From Ruminococcaceae bacterium AB4001 (GTDB lineage Bacteria; Bacillota; Clostridia; Saccharofermentanales; Saccharofermentanaceae), in contig JHXJ01000002.1 in the NCBI GenBank assembly GCA_000621765.1, positions 62,001-126,000 of the forward strand: a stretch of 64,000 bases of DNA, read 5' to 3'. Position 1 is the stretch's first letter. The number at the start of each line of letters is the position of its first letter. A model generated the notes under the pieces. It was not told where the DNA came from, ran no database searches, and saw only the letters and a list, made by a program, of their open reading frames with translations. Positions 19,098 through 28,625 of this stretch are shown piece by piece. The translations under genes and the position numbers were made by a program.

Positions 19098-19334
19098 ATG
19101 GAAAGGTTTTTATCTAAGCTTTTCGAGAAACTTCGCAACACCAAGGCCGGTGTTGTTTTCGCAGTCCTGTTTTTTATTGTGGGACTCTTACTTTGCATAT
19201 TCGGGTTCTTCAAGACCCTTTTTATATTGTTATTCACAGCGGTAGGCTTCTTTGTTGGTTCGTTCCTCTTTTCCGATACGAGCAAGTTCAAGAAATTTCT
19301 TGACAGGATTTTGCCTCCGGGGAGGTTCAGATGA
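19098..19334 (+). CDS. Small DUF2273 membrane protein
   Basis: 78 aa with two hydrophobic segments (AGVVFAVLFFIVGLLLCIFGF and LFILLFTAVGFFVGSFLF) and a basic C-terminus. Size, topology and position directly after amaP match the DUF2273 family found in asp23/amaP clusters. Function is unknown; a role in the Asp23 membrane complex is inferred from linkage. It overlaps nusB by four bases. Confidence 0.88.
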   Translation: MERFLSKLFEKLRNTKAGVVFAVLFFIVGLLLCIFGFFKTLFILLFTAVGFFVGSFLFSDTSKFKKFLDRILPPGRFR

Positions 19335-19795
19335 GCAGGATTGAGACACGTGAGCATGCAGCAGAGTTTTTGTTCCAGATAGGTTTCAGGGATGATCCCG
19401 TCAGTGAACAGCTTGATCTTTTCAGGGAGCATGTCCTCATCCGTAAGGCGGAAGAGGCTGGATACACTCTGGAAAACATCGAAGAATTCAAGGCTTCACA
19501 GCCTGTTATCATTGACGATGAACCCTATTTTTTGGACATTGTCTACGGAGTAATTAACAACAGAAACGAGCTCGATGAGAAATTCGTTCCTTTCCTCAAG
19601 CGCTGGAAACTTGAGCGTCTTCCCATGACAGACCGCATCATTTTGGAGATCGCGGTTTATGAGATCCTTTCTGTTGATGAGATCCCCACATCTGTTTCGA
19701 TCAACGAAGCTGTCAAGCTTGCAAAGAAATTCGGAACAGCAAGTTCTTCATCTTATATCAACGGCATTTTGAGCAATTTCGTAAAGAGCCTTTGA
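19331..19795 (+). CDS. nusB: Transcription antitermination factor NusB
   Basis: 154 aa, slightly longer than the usual ~140. NusB with NusE (S10) binds boxA of rRNA leaders and supports antitermination. Hallmarks are REHAAEFLFQIGF near the start, RWKLERLPMTDRIILEIAVYEIL, and VSINEAVKLAKKFGTASSSSYINGILSN at the end. GGGGAGG lies 6 bases before the ATG. It overlaps the DUF2273 gene by four bases, which ties the envelope-stress genes to the housekeeping operon. Confidence 0.96.
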   Translation: MSRIETREHAAEFLFQIGFRDDPVSEQLDLFREHVLIRKAEEAGYTLENIEEFKASQPVIIDDEPYFLDIVYGVINNRNELDEKFVPFLKRWKLERLPMTDRIILEIAVYEILSVDEIPTSVSINEAVKLAKKFGTASSSSYINGILSNFVKSL

Positions 19796-19799
19796 AATC

Positions 19800-21026
19800 A
19801 TGTATGATTTTGAAAGTGTCAGCCGGCTTAACGGCTATATAAAGCAAACCCTTAAGGAAAATCCTTATCTTACCGATATCAGTGTTGTAGGCGAGATATC
19901 ACAGTACAATGTGGTCGGCGGTAAGCACGCGTATTTCAATCTTAAGGACGATCAGGCCGTTATCAGCTGCGCCATTTTCCAGGGTCAGAGAAAACTGCTT
20001 TCTTTTACGCCTGAACAGGGCATGAAGGTTAAGGTAAAGGGAAGCATCGACCTGTACCCGTCCAGGGGACAGCTTCAGCTTGTAGCTACCACGATAGAAG
20101 AACTCGGAAGCGGAGATCTGCATGAGCAGTTTAACAAGCTTTTCGAGAAGCTCAGAAAAGAAGGGCTTTTCGATGCATCCCACAAGAAGCAGATCCCGAT
20201 ACTTCCTCGCAGGATAGGCGTCATCGCATCAGGCTCGGGTAAGGTTATCGCCGATATCGTCAATACGATCAGGAAAAGAAATCCACATCACGATGTGCTT
20301 CTGTATCCTGCGACCGTACAGGGAGCGGAGTGTCCGCCTGAGGTTATCAGCGGAATAGATTATTTCAACAGCGAAAAGAATGTTGACGTCATCATTGTCG
20401 CAAGAGGCGGCGGTTCATATGAGGACCTTTTCTGCTTTAACGATGAGAGATTGGCAAGGGCTGTATATGCCAGTGAGATCCCCGTTATCTCTGCTATAGG
20501 ACATGAACCTGATTATACGATCATCGACTATGTGGCTGACGTGAGAGCGGCAACGCCTACGGCTGCCGGAGAGATGGTCATTGCAGCTTACGATGACCAG
20601 AAAAGAGAGATAGACAATCTTGCCATAAATCTTGATATCGCGATCAACCAGGTCGTTGATTCAAGACGCAAGGCGCTTGAAGTATATAAGAACCATAAAG
20701 CTCTTCATTCGCCTGCATATTATGCAATGGAGCAGCAGGCTGTAGTTAAGGAATTAAGGACAAGACTTGAGTCTTCCTGTACAAGGCTCGTCGAGCAGAA
20801 GACATCCGAATTAAACGAGGTCAGGGTTAGGCTTGAAGCGCTTAATCCGGGCAATGTATTAAAGCGCGGGTATTCATATGTCTGCGACAATAACGGAAAT
20901 GCTGTCGAATCGGTAAAAGCCGTTAAACTGGGCGATGACGTAAACATCATCCTTTCTGACGGCAGGCTTGTAGGAGAGATAAAAGAGATCGGAAATAAAG
21001 ATGACGGAGGAGAAAATAATGCCTGA
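19800..21026 (+). CDS. xseA: Exodeoxyribonuclease VII large subunit
   Basis: 408 aa, within family range. The N-terminal OB fold (ISVVGEISQYNVVGGKHAYFNLKDD) is followed by the nuclease region with GSGKVIADIVNTIRKRNP, VIIVARGGGSYEDLFCFNDE and SAIGHEPDYTIIDYVADVRAATPTAA. A coiled-coil stretch follows. The catalytic subunit degrades single-stranded DNA together with XseB. It overlaps xseB by eight bases. Confidence 0.96.
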   Translation: MYDFESVSRLNGYIKQTLKENPYLTDISVVGEISQYNVVGGKHAYFNLKDDQAVISCAIFQGQRKLLSFTPEQGMKVKVKGSIDLYPSRGQLQLVATTIEELGSGDLHEQFNKLFEKLRKEGLFDASHKKQIPILPRRIGVIASGSGKVIADIVNTIRKRNPHHDVLLYPATVQGAECPPEVISGIDYFNSEKNVDVIIVARGGGSYEDLFCFNDERLARAVYASEIPVISAIGHEPDYTIIDYVADVRAATPTAAGEMVIAAYDDQKREIDNLAINLDIAINQVVDSRRKALEVYKNHKALHSPAYYAMEQQAVVKELRTRLESSCTRLVEQKTSELNEVRVRLEALNPGNVLKRGYSYVCDNNGNAVESVKAVKLGDDVNIILSDGRLVGEIKEIGNKDDGGENNA

Positions 21027-21261
21027 ATCTAAAGATAATGAGATGACCTATGAGGCATGCATGGCGGAACTCCGCCAGACTGTCACAAAGCTTTCTGAAG
21101 GAAAGGCTACACTCGATGAGTCATTGAAGCTCTATGAGCGCGGCATCGAACTCGTTGCCATCTGTGAGAAGAGGCTTAATGAGGTCACTGCACGTATTGA
21201 AGCAGTCAATAAAGCTAACGGGACAACAGACCCGCTTAACATCAGCGAGAGCGGGGTATAA
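21019..21261 (+). CDS. xseB: Exodeoxyribonuclease VII small subunit
   Basis: 80 aa from ATG 21019, which has GGAGGAG 7 bases upstream. An in-frame ATG at 21001 would put that site inside the gene. It has the helical XseB signature MTYEACMAELRQTVTKLSEG and LDESLKLYERGIEL. Several copies wrap the large subunit and block toxic single-strand cleavage when in excess. The overlap with xseA suggests stoichiometry set by coupling. Confidence 0.94.
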   Translation: MPESKDNEMTYEACMAELRQTVTKLSEGKATLDESLKLYERGIELVAICEKRLNEVTARIEAVNKANGTTDPLNISESGV

Positions 21262-21263
21262 AT

Positions 21264-22187
21264 ATGTCTGAAGCCGGTATTGTTGCACTTATGCAGAAGA
21301 CAGAGGAGTGGATCACTCCTGAGCTGAATACTGTTTTCGAGAAAAACATAAGCGATGATATAACTGTCAAAGCTGCCATGTACAGCCTGTTTGCCGGCGG
21401 CAAGAGACTGAGGCCTATGATGATGCGCCTCACATCCGGCATGCTTGGCTTGGACAGCAGCATTGATCCGGATGTTAAGTATTTTGCGGCAACATTGGAG
21501 ATGATACACACTTACTCTCTCATTCACGATGATCTGCCCGCGATGGATAATGATGATTTAAGAAGGGGCAAGCCTACCTGTCACAAGGTATACGGGGAAG
21601 GTATTGCGACACTTGCAGGTGACCTTCTGCTCAATAGCGCAATGGAAAGGCTCTTTTCGATCAGCGAAAAGAATCCCGGATATATTTTCGCGGCATCCGC
21701 AATGGCTTCAAATGCAGGCCTTTACGGTATGATCGGAGGTCAGAGTATCGACATCGCCTCAACGGAAAAGAACATTCCGCTGGAAAAGCTTATCGAACTT
21801 CAGGAGAAGAAGACCGGTGCTCTTATAGAGGCATCGATAGTTACTCCTTATTATCTTTCAAAGCAGATGACCAGAGAGCAGAGCGCATCTGATGAGACAG
21901 CCATTGCTCTCAGGAAACTTGCTTCCCACATCGGTCTTGCTTTTCAGATCAGGGACGATATCCTTGACGTTATCTCTGACAGTGAGACACTTGGCAAGAG
22001 TACCGGAAAAGACGAGAGGGATTCCAAAGCAACATTCGTTACTCTTTTGGGACTTGAAGGTGCCGAAAATAGAGTGGAAGCTGAGATAGCAAGCATAAAG
22101 GACATTCTTGCTGATTTCAGGAATAAAGGTTTTGATACGACAGACTATGAGATATTGACAGATTATCTTGCAAACAGGGACAGGTAA
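21264..22187 (+). CDS. ispA: Farnesyl/geranyl diphosphate synthase (polyprenyl synthetase)
   Basis: 307 aa. Chain elongation of isoprenoid diphosphates from IPP and DMAPP. The first Asp-rich motif is DDLPAMDNDD (with the extra residues typical of bacterial farnesyl synthases) and the second is FQIRDDILD. The substrate-binding AGGKRLRP lies near residue 47. It stands between xseB and dxs, so precursor supply and elongation are co-transcribed. Its TAA overlaps the dxs ATG by one base. Chain length is inferred from context. Confidence 0.94.
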   Translation: MSEAGIVALMQKTEEWITPELNTVFEKNISDDITVKAAMYSLFAGGKRLRPMMMRLTSGMLGLDSSIDPDVKYFAATLEMIHTYSLIHDDLPAMDNDDLRRGKPTCHKVYGEGIATLAGDLLLNSAMERLFSISEKNPGYIFAASAMASNAGLYGMIGGQSIDIASTEKNIPLEKLIELQEKKTGALIEASIVTPYYLSKQMTREQSASDETAIALRKLASHIGLAFQIRDDILDVISDSETLGKSTGKDERDSKATFVTLLGLEGAENRVEAEIASIKDILADFRNKGFDTTDYEILTDYLANRDR

Positions 22188-24067
22188 TGGATTATAAGTT
22201 TCTCGGACAGGATATAACGCGTGACAAGCTCCGGGCCATGAAGCCCGCTGAGCGTGCGCAGCTCTGCTCCGAGTTAAGGGACAAGATACTTAACACGGTA
22301 TCTTCAAACGGCGGACATCTGGCCAGTAACCTCGGTACGGTCGAACTTACGGTCGCATTGCTCTCTGTCTTTGATTACAAGCAGGACAAGATCGTTTTCG
22401 ATGTCGGACACCAGTCCTACTCATATAAACTCCTTACGGGAAGATTCGACAGATTCGGAACGTTGAGAAAAAGGGACGGAATATCCGGTTTCCCCAGAGT
22501 TTCCGAATCGCCATACGATGCGTTCGATACAGGACACAGTTCTACTTCCATATCGGCTGCCATGGGTATCGCCAGGGCAAGGGATCTGGAAGGAAAGAAG
22601 AACTATGTCGTAGCCGTGATCGGTGACGGTGCTCTTACCGGAGGATTAGCCTACGAAGCGATCAATGACTTAGGTCACAGCAAGACAAGGATGCTCATTA
22701 TCCTTAATGATAACGAGATGAGTATCGATAAGAATGTCGGAGGTCTTTCCAAGCACCTTTCAAAGCTCAGAATCTCGAGCGGATACATCTCTGCAAAGCA
22801 GACTACGGAGTCATTCCTCCAAAAGCTCGGTTTTGTCGGACGCGGTCTGATCAAGATCATCCTTGCGATCAAGGACTTCTTCAGGTTCCTTCTGTACCGC
22901 AAGAAGCCTTCCATGTTCGATGACCTCGGACTTAATTACTATGGCCCGATCGATGGTCATAACATGGACGATCTCATTAAGGCTTTTGATGCTGCAAAGG
23001 ACATCAGGGGTCCTGTTCTGATCCACGTCATCACCAAGAAGGGTAAAGGCTACGCGCCCGCTGAATCCAATCCTTCAGACTATCACGGCGTTGGTCCTTT
23101 CGATCTTGAGACAGGTGTCGTTTCGGCCGGTAATCACAGCTATACATCAGTATTTGCAAATACTCTGACAGAACTCGCAACGCAGAATCCGAAGATCGTC
23201 GGCATCTCTGCAGCGATGACTATAGGAACGGGTCTTGATAATTTCCAGATGAAATTCCCGGCAAGGTTCTTTGACTGCGGAATTGCAGAAGAACACTGCG
23301 TAACTATGGCAGGAGGCCTTGCAGTTTCTGGCTTTACGCCTGTCGTTGCGATCTATTCCTCATTCCTTCAGAGAGCTTACGATGAGATGATCACAGACTG
23401 CTGTTACATGAATAATCATGTTGTCTTTGCGATAGACAGAGCAGGCTTCGTCGGTAACGACGGACATACGCATCACGGCCTTCTGGACATCTCTTATCTT
23501 AATTCGATGGCGAACATGACAGTGTTCTCGCCGAGAGATTATAAAGACCTGTCCAGGTGTCTTTCATACGCGGTAAACAGTGTAAAAGGACCGGTTGCCG
23601 TAAGATATCCCAGAGGAACATCACCGTTTGAGTCAGGCGAGCCTTTGTACAGTGAGCTTTCTGACTGCGTTAAGCCTCATATCTCAAAGGACTATGGTGA
23701 CAGTTTCACGATAGTCTCAACAGGAAGGATCTGCGAAGAGGCCGACAGGGCAGCAGATATCCTGAACGATCTCGGAATACCGGGTAAGCATATTAACGTC
23801 TCCCTGATAAAGCCCCTTCCAGCAAAAGAGATACTTGAGCTGGCCGGTGACGCGAAAAGATTCTTCAGCCTTGAAGAGGGCATTATAAGCGGAGGATTCG
23901 GCGAGGCTCTCGAGCGTGAGTTTGAAGAACTCGGATATTTCGGCGGCGTAACAGTTTTCGGCGTTAAGGATCCCATCGTCAGAGCAATGAGCCAGAAGGA
24001 GCAGATCGAATACTGTGGTCTGGATGCCGTATCGCTGGCTGCATCCATCAGGAAAGCATTGTCCTAA
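22187..24067 (+). CDS. dxs: 1-deoxy-D-xylulose-5-phosphate synthase
   Basis: 626 aa. Thiamine-diphosphate enzyme that joins pyruvate and glyceraldehyde-3-phosphate, committing to the MEP isoprenoid route. The N-terminal GDGALTGGLAYEA and LNDNEMSIDKNVGGL form the cofactor motif. The transketolase-like pyrimidine-binding domain has FDCGIAEEHCVTMAGGLA, and the C-terminal domain has ISGGFGEALE. It overlaps ispA by one base. In many Clostridia tlyA follows; here a 67-base gap leads straight to nadK. Confidence 0.96.
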   Translation: MDYKFLGQDITRDKLRAMKPAERAQLCSELRDKILNTVSSNGGHLASNLGTVELTVALLSVFDYKQDKIVFDVGHQSYSYKLLTGRFDRFGTLRKRDGISGFPRVSESPYDAFDTGHSSTSISAAMGIARARDLEGKKNYVVAVIGDGALTGGLAYEAINDLGHSKTRMLIILNDNEMSIDKNVGGLSKHLSKLRISSGYISAKQTTESFLQKLGFVGRGLIKIILAIKDFFRFLLYRKKPSMFDDLGLNYYGPIDGHNMDDLIKAFDAAKDIRGPVLIHVITKKGKGYAPAESNPSDYHGVGPFDLETGVVSAGNHSYTSVFANTLTELATQNPKIVGISAAMTIGTGLDNFQMKFPARFFDCGIAEEHCVTMAGGLAVSGFTPVVAIYSSFLQRAYDEMITDCCYMNNHVVFAIDRAGFVGNDGHTHHGLLDISYLNSMANMTVFSPRDYKDLSRCLSYAVNSVKGPVAVRYPRGTSPFESGEPLYSELSDCVKPHISKDYGDSFTIVSTGRICEEADRAADILNDLGIPGKHINVSLIKPLPAKEILELAGDAKRFFSLEEGIISGGFGEALEREFEELGYFGGVTVFGVKDPIVRAMSQKEQIEYCGLDAVSLAASIRKALS

Positions 24068-24134
24068 TTTCCTTCTGTATTTTTATTCAATAAAATGTTT
24101 AAATATATAGAGTTTTGCATGGGAGGATTTCTTC

Positions 24135-25016
24135 ATGAATTACGGAATATGTTCCAATGGTTCAAGAGATACCGGCTATGAGACTGCGGTAAGGACTGCC
24201 GAGCTGATAAGCAGCAGAGGTCATACGCCCGTCTTTGAACCCGGCATGGATGAAGCATGTCCTAAGCTTAAAAACATTCCCGGAGTCATTTTCGAAGACT
24301 TCTTTAAGACAAACATACAGACCATAATCTCAATAGGCGGCGACGGAACTTTCCTGTCTGTTGTTGCCAAATACAGAGATCTTGATACAGAGTTCATTGG
24401 CGTTAATAAAGGATCCATCGGATTTCTTACCGAAATAGTCGTTGACGAACTCGAACAGGATATTGATAAGCTTCTGGCCGGAGAGTACAACACCATCGAC
24501 AGAACTCAGCTTAAATGCGAAGTGTTTAACAAAGACGGCGTGCTCAAAGGTTCATGCATCTGCCTTAACGACATAATCATTGTAAGGGGTGCAAAGCCTC
24601 ACATCACAAAGCTTGAACTTGCAATAGACGGCCAGATCATCGAGAGATTTTACGGTGACGGTCTTGTCATTGCGACAGCTACCGGATCTTCCGCATATTC
24701 TCTTTCAGCCGGCGGCCCGATCCTCATGCCCGGTATGAAGGACATTATCGTAACACCCATCTGTTCACATACCCTGAACGGATATACATATGTTGCAACT
24801 CCTGAGAGCGAGATAAGGATCGGATTGGACAGGGTCGAGACCGTGCCTCTTATCTGTCCTGACGGAAGGGATTTCGTCGATCTCGAAAGCTACGATTACA
24901 TCACCATAAAGAGATACGATAAAGTACTGAAAACGGCTACGGTAAAGAAGGATAATTTTTTCAGTGACGTAAGAAAGAAGATCGTACAGAGAGGAACTTT
25001 CTATGAAAACCGCTAA
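24135..25016 (+). CDS. nadK: NAD kinase
   Basis: 293 aa. It phosphorylates NAD to NADP. The diacylglycerol-kinase-like motif GGDGTFL is at residues 68-74. The substrate motif usually written NE is ND here (CLNDIIIVRGA), a conservative change. TATGSSAYSLSAGGPI and PICSHTLNGYTYV complete the family pattern. GGGAGGA precedes the ATG. The 3' end overlaps argR by 14 bases. Confidence 0.95.
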   Translation: MNYGICSNGSRDTGYETAVRTAELISSRGHTPVFEPGMDEACPKLKNIPGVIFEDFFKTNIQTIISIGGDGTFLSVVAKYRDLDTEFIGVNKGSIGFLTEIVVDELEQDIDKLLAGEYNTIDRTQLKCEVFNKDGVLKGSCICLNDIIIVRGAKPHITKLELAIDGQIIERFYGDGLVIATATGSSAYSLSAGGPILMPGMKDIIVTPICSHTLNGYTYVATPESEIRIGLDRVETVPLICPDGRDFVDLESYDYITIKRYDKVLKTATVKKDNFFSDVRKKIVQRGTFYENR

Positions 25017-25467
25017 GAACTCTAGACAGGAACGTATTCTGACACTCATCAGGGATAACGATATATCCACACAGGAAGATCTTACGGCCAAGGTCAATCA
25101 GGCAGGTTTCGAAGCCACACAGGCTACGATCTCCCGTGACATCAAGGAGCTCGGAATAATTAAGATAACCCTTCCGAACAGAGCCACAAAGTACTGCGTG
25201 CTCGACAGAACGGGTGATACTGCTCCCGGAAGGCTTCTTTCCGTATTCTCTAACAGCATCATATCAGTAAGCCAGGCCATGAATATGATAGTCATCAAGA
25301 CATTGCCCGGCATGGCCAGCGCTGCCGCTTCCGCGCTTGACTCGATGCATCTTGAAGAATGCGTCGGAACTATCGCAGGTGATGATACTATCTTTGCTGC
25401 ATGCCCCGGAATCGAAGAAGCCAAGGCTTTGCTCATTACCATTTCCGACATGACGGAAAAAGGCTGA
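25003..25467 (+). CDS. argR: Arginine repressor ArgR/AhrC
   Basis: 154 aa, standard length. The N-terminal winged helix is RQERILTLIRDNDISTQEDL with QATISRDIKELGIIKI. The C-terminal oligomerisation and arginine-binding domain includes GTIAGDDTIFAACP. It binds ARG boxes when arginine is plentiful. The nadK-argR-recN order is classical for Firmicutes. No arginine genes lie in this window. Confidence 0.95.
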   Translation: MKTAKNSRQERILTLIRDNDISTQEDLTAKVNQAGFEATQATISRDIKELGIIKITLPNRATKYCVLDRTGDTAPGRLLSVFSNSIISVSQAMNMIVIKTLPGMASAAASALDSMHLEECVGTIAGDDTIFAACPGIEEAKALLITISDMTEKG

Positions 25468-25471
25468 ATAA

Positions 25472-27160
25472 ATGCTTGTAAGACTTGAGATAAGAGATTT
25501 TGCGGTCATAAGCAATATCGTTTTCGAACCCGGTAACGGTCTTAATGTAATAAGCGGTGAGACCGGTGCGGGAAAGAGCCTTATCGTTGATGCGATAAAC
25601 CTGATATTGGGTGCGAAGGCATCTAAAACACTCATCCGTACAGGAAGCCCCTCATGCTATGCTGAAGCTGTTTTCGACTGCAGCGGCATCAAGGATTCCG
25701 GGTTTTCGAAAATGCTTTCCGATAACGGTATCGAAGACGATGACGGTATGCTGATAATCAGCCGTACGGTCTACGACAGCGGAAAATCAGTCGCAAGGGT
25801 GAATGGTGCCGGTGTGACTAATGCAGTGTTGAAGGAGATCTCTTCAATGCTTGTCGATATCCACGGTCAGCACGACACTCAGGCTATCTTTGATGAGTCA
25901 ACACATGTTAAGCTCCTCGACAGATTCGCAGGCGAGAAGTGCCTGAAGCTCCATCGCGAGTATATGGACTGTCTTCAGGATTTTAAAAATCTTGTCCTGC
26001 GCATAAAGGAAATATCCAGTTCTCCCGACTATCTCGAACGTCGCCGTGAGTATCTTGAATTCGCAGTCAGTGAGATAGATGCAGCAGCATTTAAGGATGG
26101 TGAAGAAGAAGAGCTTTATGAGACTAAAAAGAAACTGGCTCAGAATGAGCAGCTCTTTTCGAGCCTTTCAAATGCCCAGAACCAGCTCTCGCCGGAATCA
26201 GAAGGCATAAGTCCCGTTCAGGCTGTTGAACTTGCATGCCGTGAGCTTGGCAATGCAGCAAGGTCAGATGATTCACTAAAAGAACTGGCTGAACGTGCAA
26301 AGGCTTTAGCTCTTGAACTCGATGCACTGTCTTCTGATGTCGATAAGGCTCTGTCAGACCGTAATTATGATGAAGGTCTGAAGGAAAGGACAGAGCAGCG
26401 CATCGGTCTTTTATATGAACTCAAATCCAAGTATGGCGCGACTATCGCTGACATTAATAAGTTTGCTGCAGATTCCAAAAAGGAACTCGATGACATCGAG
26501 AAGAACAAAGATATACTGCGCGAACTAAAAAAAGACAGGGCAGTAAAGGAGAAGCACCTTCTTGAGATTGCAGAAAAGCTTTCTGACGAGCGTAAGGTTT
26601 ATGCCAAAAAGCTCGAAAAGGCAATCACTTCCGAACTTGCTGATCTTGAGATGCCTAACGCTGTGTTTGAAGTCAGTTTCGTAAGAAGGGAAAAGGCTAA
26701 GTTCTTTTCACTGTCAGGCATTGATGACATCGCTTTCCGTTTCAGTGCGAATCCGGGCCAGGAAGTAAGACCTTTGTCCGCAATAGTATCGGGCGGTGAA
26801 GCATCAAGGATAATGCTCGCCGTAAAGAACGTATTGAGCCGCGTGGATCTTATCCCGACACTTATCTTCGATGAGATCGATACGGGAGTATCCGGAAAGG
26901 CATCGCTTGCGATCGCAAATAAGCTTAAGGCCATCTCGAAAGATCACCAGGTGCTTTGTGTTACTCATACTGCTCAGATAGCTGCTGCTTCTGACAGAGG
27001 ATTTCTTCTTACAAAGAAGGTGTCAAACGGTAATACGGAAACTCTCTGTTCTGTTCTTGATGGTGCCAATAAGACAGGCGAAGTATCCAGACTTCTTTCA
27101 GGCAGCGATTCCGATTCTTCATTAAGACTTGCTGAAGACTTAATTAATTCATTTAGCTGA
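25472..27160 (+). CDS. recN: DNA repair protein RecN
   Basis: 562 aa SMC-like ATPase for double-strand break repair. The N-terminal Walker A is GETGAGKSLIVDA near residue 30. A long coiled coil spans roughly 150-385. The C-terminal half holds VSGGEASRIMLAVKNVL and the Walker B FDEIDTGVSGKA. It starts four bases after argR. RecN is often LexA-controlled, but no separate SOS box was seen here, as the gene is inside the operon. Confidence 0.96.
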   Translation: MLVRLEIRDFAVISNIVFEPGNGLNVISGETGAGKSLIVDAINLILGAKASKTLIRTGSPSCYAEAVFDCSGIKDSGFSKMLSDNGIEDDDGMLIISRTVYDSGKSVARVNGAGVTNAVLKEISSMLVDIHGQHDTQAIFDESTHVKLLDRFAGEKCLKLHREYMDCLQDFKNLVLRIKEISSSPDYLERRREYLEFAVSEIDAAAFKDGEEEELYETKKKLAQNEQLFSSLSNAQNQLSPESEGISPVQAVELACRELGNAARSDDSLKELAERAKALALELDALSSDVDKALSDRNYDEGLKERTEQRIGLLYELKSKYGATIADINKFAADSKKELDDIEKNKDILRELKKDRAVKEKHLLEIAEKLSDERKVYAKKLEKAITSELADLEMPNAVFEVSFVRREKAKFFSLSGIDDIAFRFSANPGQEVRPLSAIVSGGEASRIMLAVKNVLSRVDLIPTLIFDEIDTGVSGKASLAIANKLKAISKDHQVLCVTHTAQIAAASDRGFLLTKKVSNGNTETLCSVLDGANKTGEVSRLLSGSDSDSSLRLAEDLINSFS

Positions 27161-27194
27161 TTTCAATTTTATTTTTCAGGGGGAGGAATATGAA

Positions 27195-28565
27195 GTGAAA
27201 AAGGCAGTTATATCTGTATTCAGTCTCGTTATGCTTTCGTCTATGGTTTTCAGCGGGTGTACTCCGGTTGCTGAAACTTCCGTTGAATCAGCAGAAGAAA
27301 CAGTTGGATCTTCTGATACACAGGCTGAGACAGAACAGACGGAAGAGGAGGTTTGGACGGCACCCACCAAACTCAATGAAGATAAACTCAAACAGGCCAA
27401 GGAATACTGTCTTTCAGTTGATCCGACAGGCGGTGAAGGTGTTCCTGTCTATTGTGAAGGAATCAGGGGCGGCGGCTTCACTAATGTTGATGACGACCTG
27501 ATATTTTTCAACTATTCATCGTTAGATTCGGATTCTTTTGACCTGAATATCAAAAGAAGCACTGGCGAAGTTTCGATGTATTTCAATCTGGGTTATGGGG
27601 ATACCCGTTATTATGGAAATGTTTCTGTTGAACTGGACGGGCTTGAAGCGTTTATGGATCAGGCAATTGCTGATCCGGGATCAGTTGAATTGTACGATGA
27701 TTCAGCTCTTTCAGATCATGAGGAAGATATTAAGAATGACTTGCCGGTATTGTATTCCAGATTTATAACCCTGGCTGATAATGCGTTCGCGGAATTGGGC
27801 TTCGGTCTTGAGGATCTGGGTATTGATTTTGGAGATAAGTACAGATATATAGATCCAAGGAAAAACACAAGTAAAGAACTTGATGTTGTTAATGAACACG
27901 ATTTCGTTAATGGTTACTGCACCGACTGCGGTATGTGCTGGACAGAATACTATTATGATGTAGTAGGACAGTTTATGGGAGATCACACCGGATACAGTCA
28001 ACTTAATGTTTACCTGCAGGGATCTGATACGATGCTTGCACGTACTGATAGCGTACAGTGTTTTGCCGATAATGAGAATTACGGAATTCTGCATTATCAG
28101 CATAGAGAGCTGGATAATGACAAAGATATAGATAATGCCGAGATCTTAATGATCGAAATAGCCGACTTTGGTGGTGACCTCGTGTCTGTCGTCCAATACC
28201 GTTATGAACAGGGTATGTTTTATGAAGGCGATGGCATTATCAGTTTCAAATATCAGTATTCAATTATTCTGAGTGAAGAGCCGGGTGAATACGATAAGGT
28301 CTTTGAATCGAAGGAATCCTTAATGGAACACGCGAAAATAGCATTGACTGTCACGAGTGACGATATTAATGAGAAAAACGCGTGGGACACCATGACGGAA
28401 GATGAGATCAAAGCGCTGTTTGAGGCAGATGGCAAGACTTATTACTCAAAAGAAGAGATAGTCGACAGATTCTGGGAACACCGCGCCAATTTCTTTGACA
28501 GTTTGGATAACGGAATGGTCTGGATGAAGACAACGCTGAAGGATTTCGGATTAAACTGGAAGTAA
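27195..28565 (+). CDS. Uncharacterised lipoprotein
   Basis: 456 aa. Signal peptide with lipobox (VISVFSLVMLSSMVFSGC; cysteine near residue 22), then an acidic Ser/Thr/Glu linker typical of surface lipoproteins. No known domain was recognised. A Cys cluster GYCTDCGMC lies near residue 240. The GTG start is chosen because GGAGG lies 8 bases upstream; an ATG five bases earlier is too close to that site and opens only ATG-AAG-TGA. It follows recN by 34 bases, with a strong terminator after it. Outer membrane-face location is confident; function is unknown. Confidence 0.75.
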   Translation: MKKAVISVFSLVMLSSMVFSGCTPVAETSVESAEETVGSSDTQAETEQTEEEVWTAPTKLNEDKLKQAKEYCLSVDPTGGEGVPVYCEGIRGGGFTNVDDDLIFFNYSSLDSDSFDLNIKRSTGEVSMYFNLGYGDTRYYGNVSVELDGLEAFMDQAIADPGSVELYDDSALSDHEEDIKNDLPVLYSRFITLADNAFAELGFGLEDLGIDFGDKYRYIDPRKNTSKELDVVNEHDFVNGYCTDCGMCWTEYYYDVVGQFMGDHTGYSQLNVYLQGSDTMLARTDSVQCFADNENYGILHYQHRELDNDKDIDNAEILMIEIADFGGDLVSVVQYRYEQGMFYEGDGIISFKYQYSIILSEEPGEYDKVFESKESLMEHAKIALTVTSDDINEKNAWDTMTEDEIKALFEADGKTYYSKEEIVDRFWEHRANFFDSLDNGMVWMKTTLKDFGLNWK

Positions 28566-28594
28566 CAGGGACTTACTGTTTTCTGAAAGATTAA

Positions 28595-28625
28595 AAGGGA
28601 TTTGGAGAGCCAAGTCCCTTTTTTA
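28595..28625. terminator. Bidirectional terminator
   Basis: aagggatttgg / ccaagtccctt stem with one G-U pair, agag loop, then a T-run. The reverse strand also ends in T, so it can serve the convergent pseudouridine synthase gene. Confidence 0.9.
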
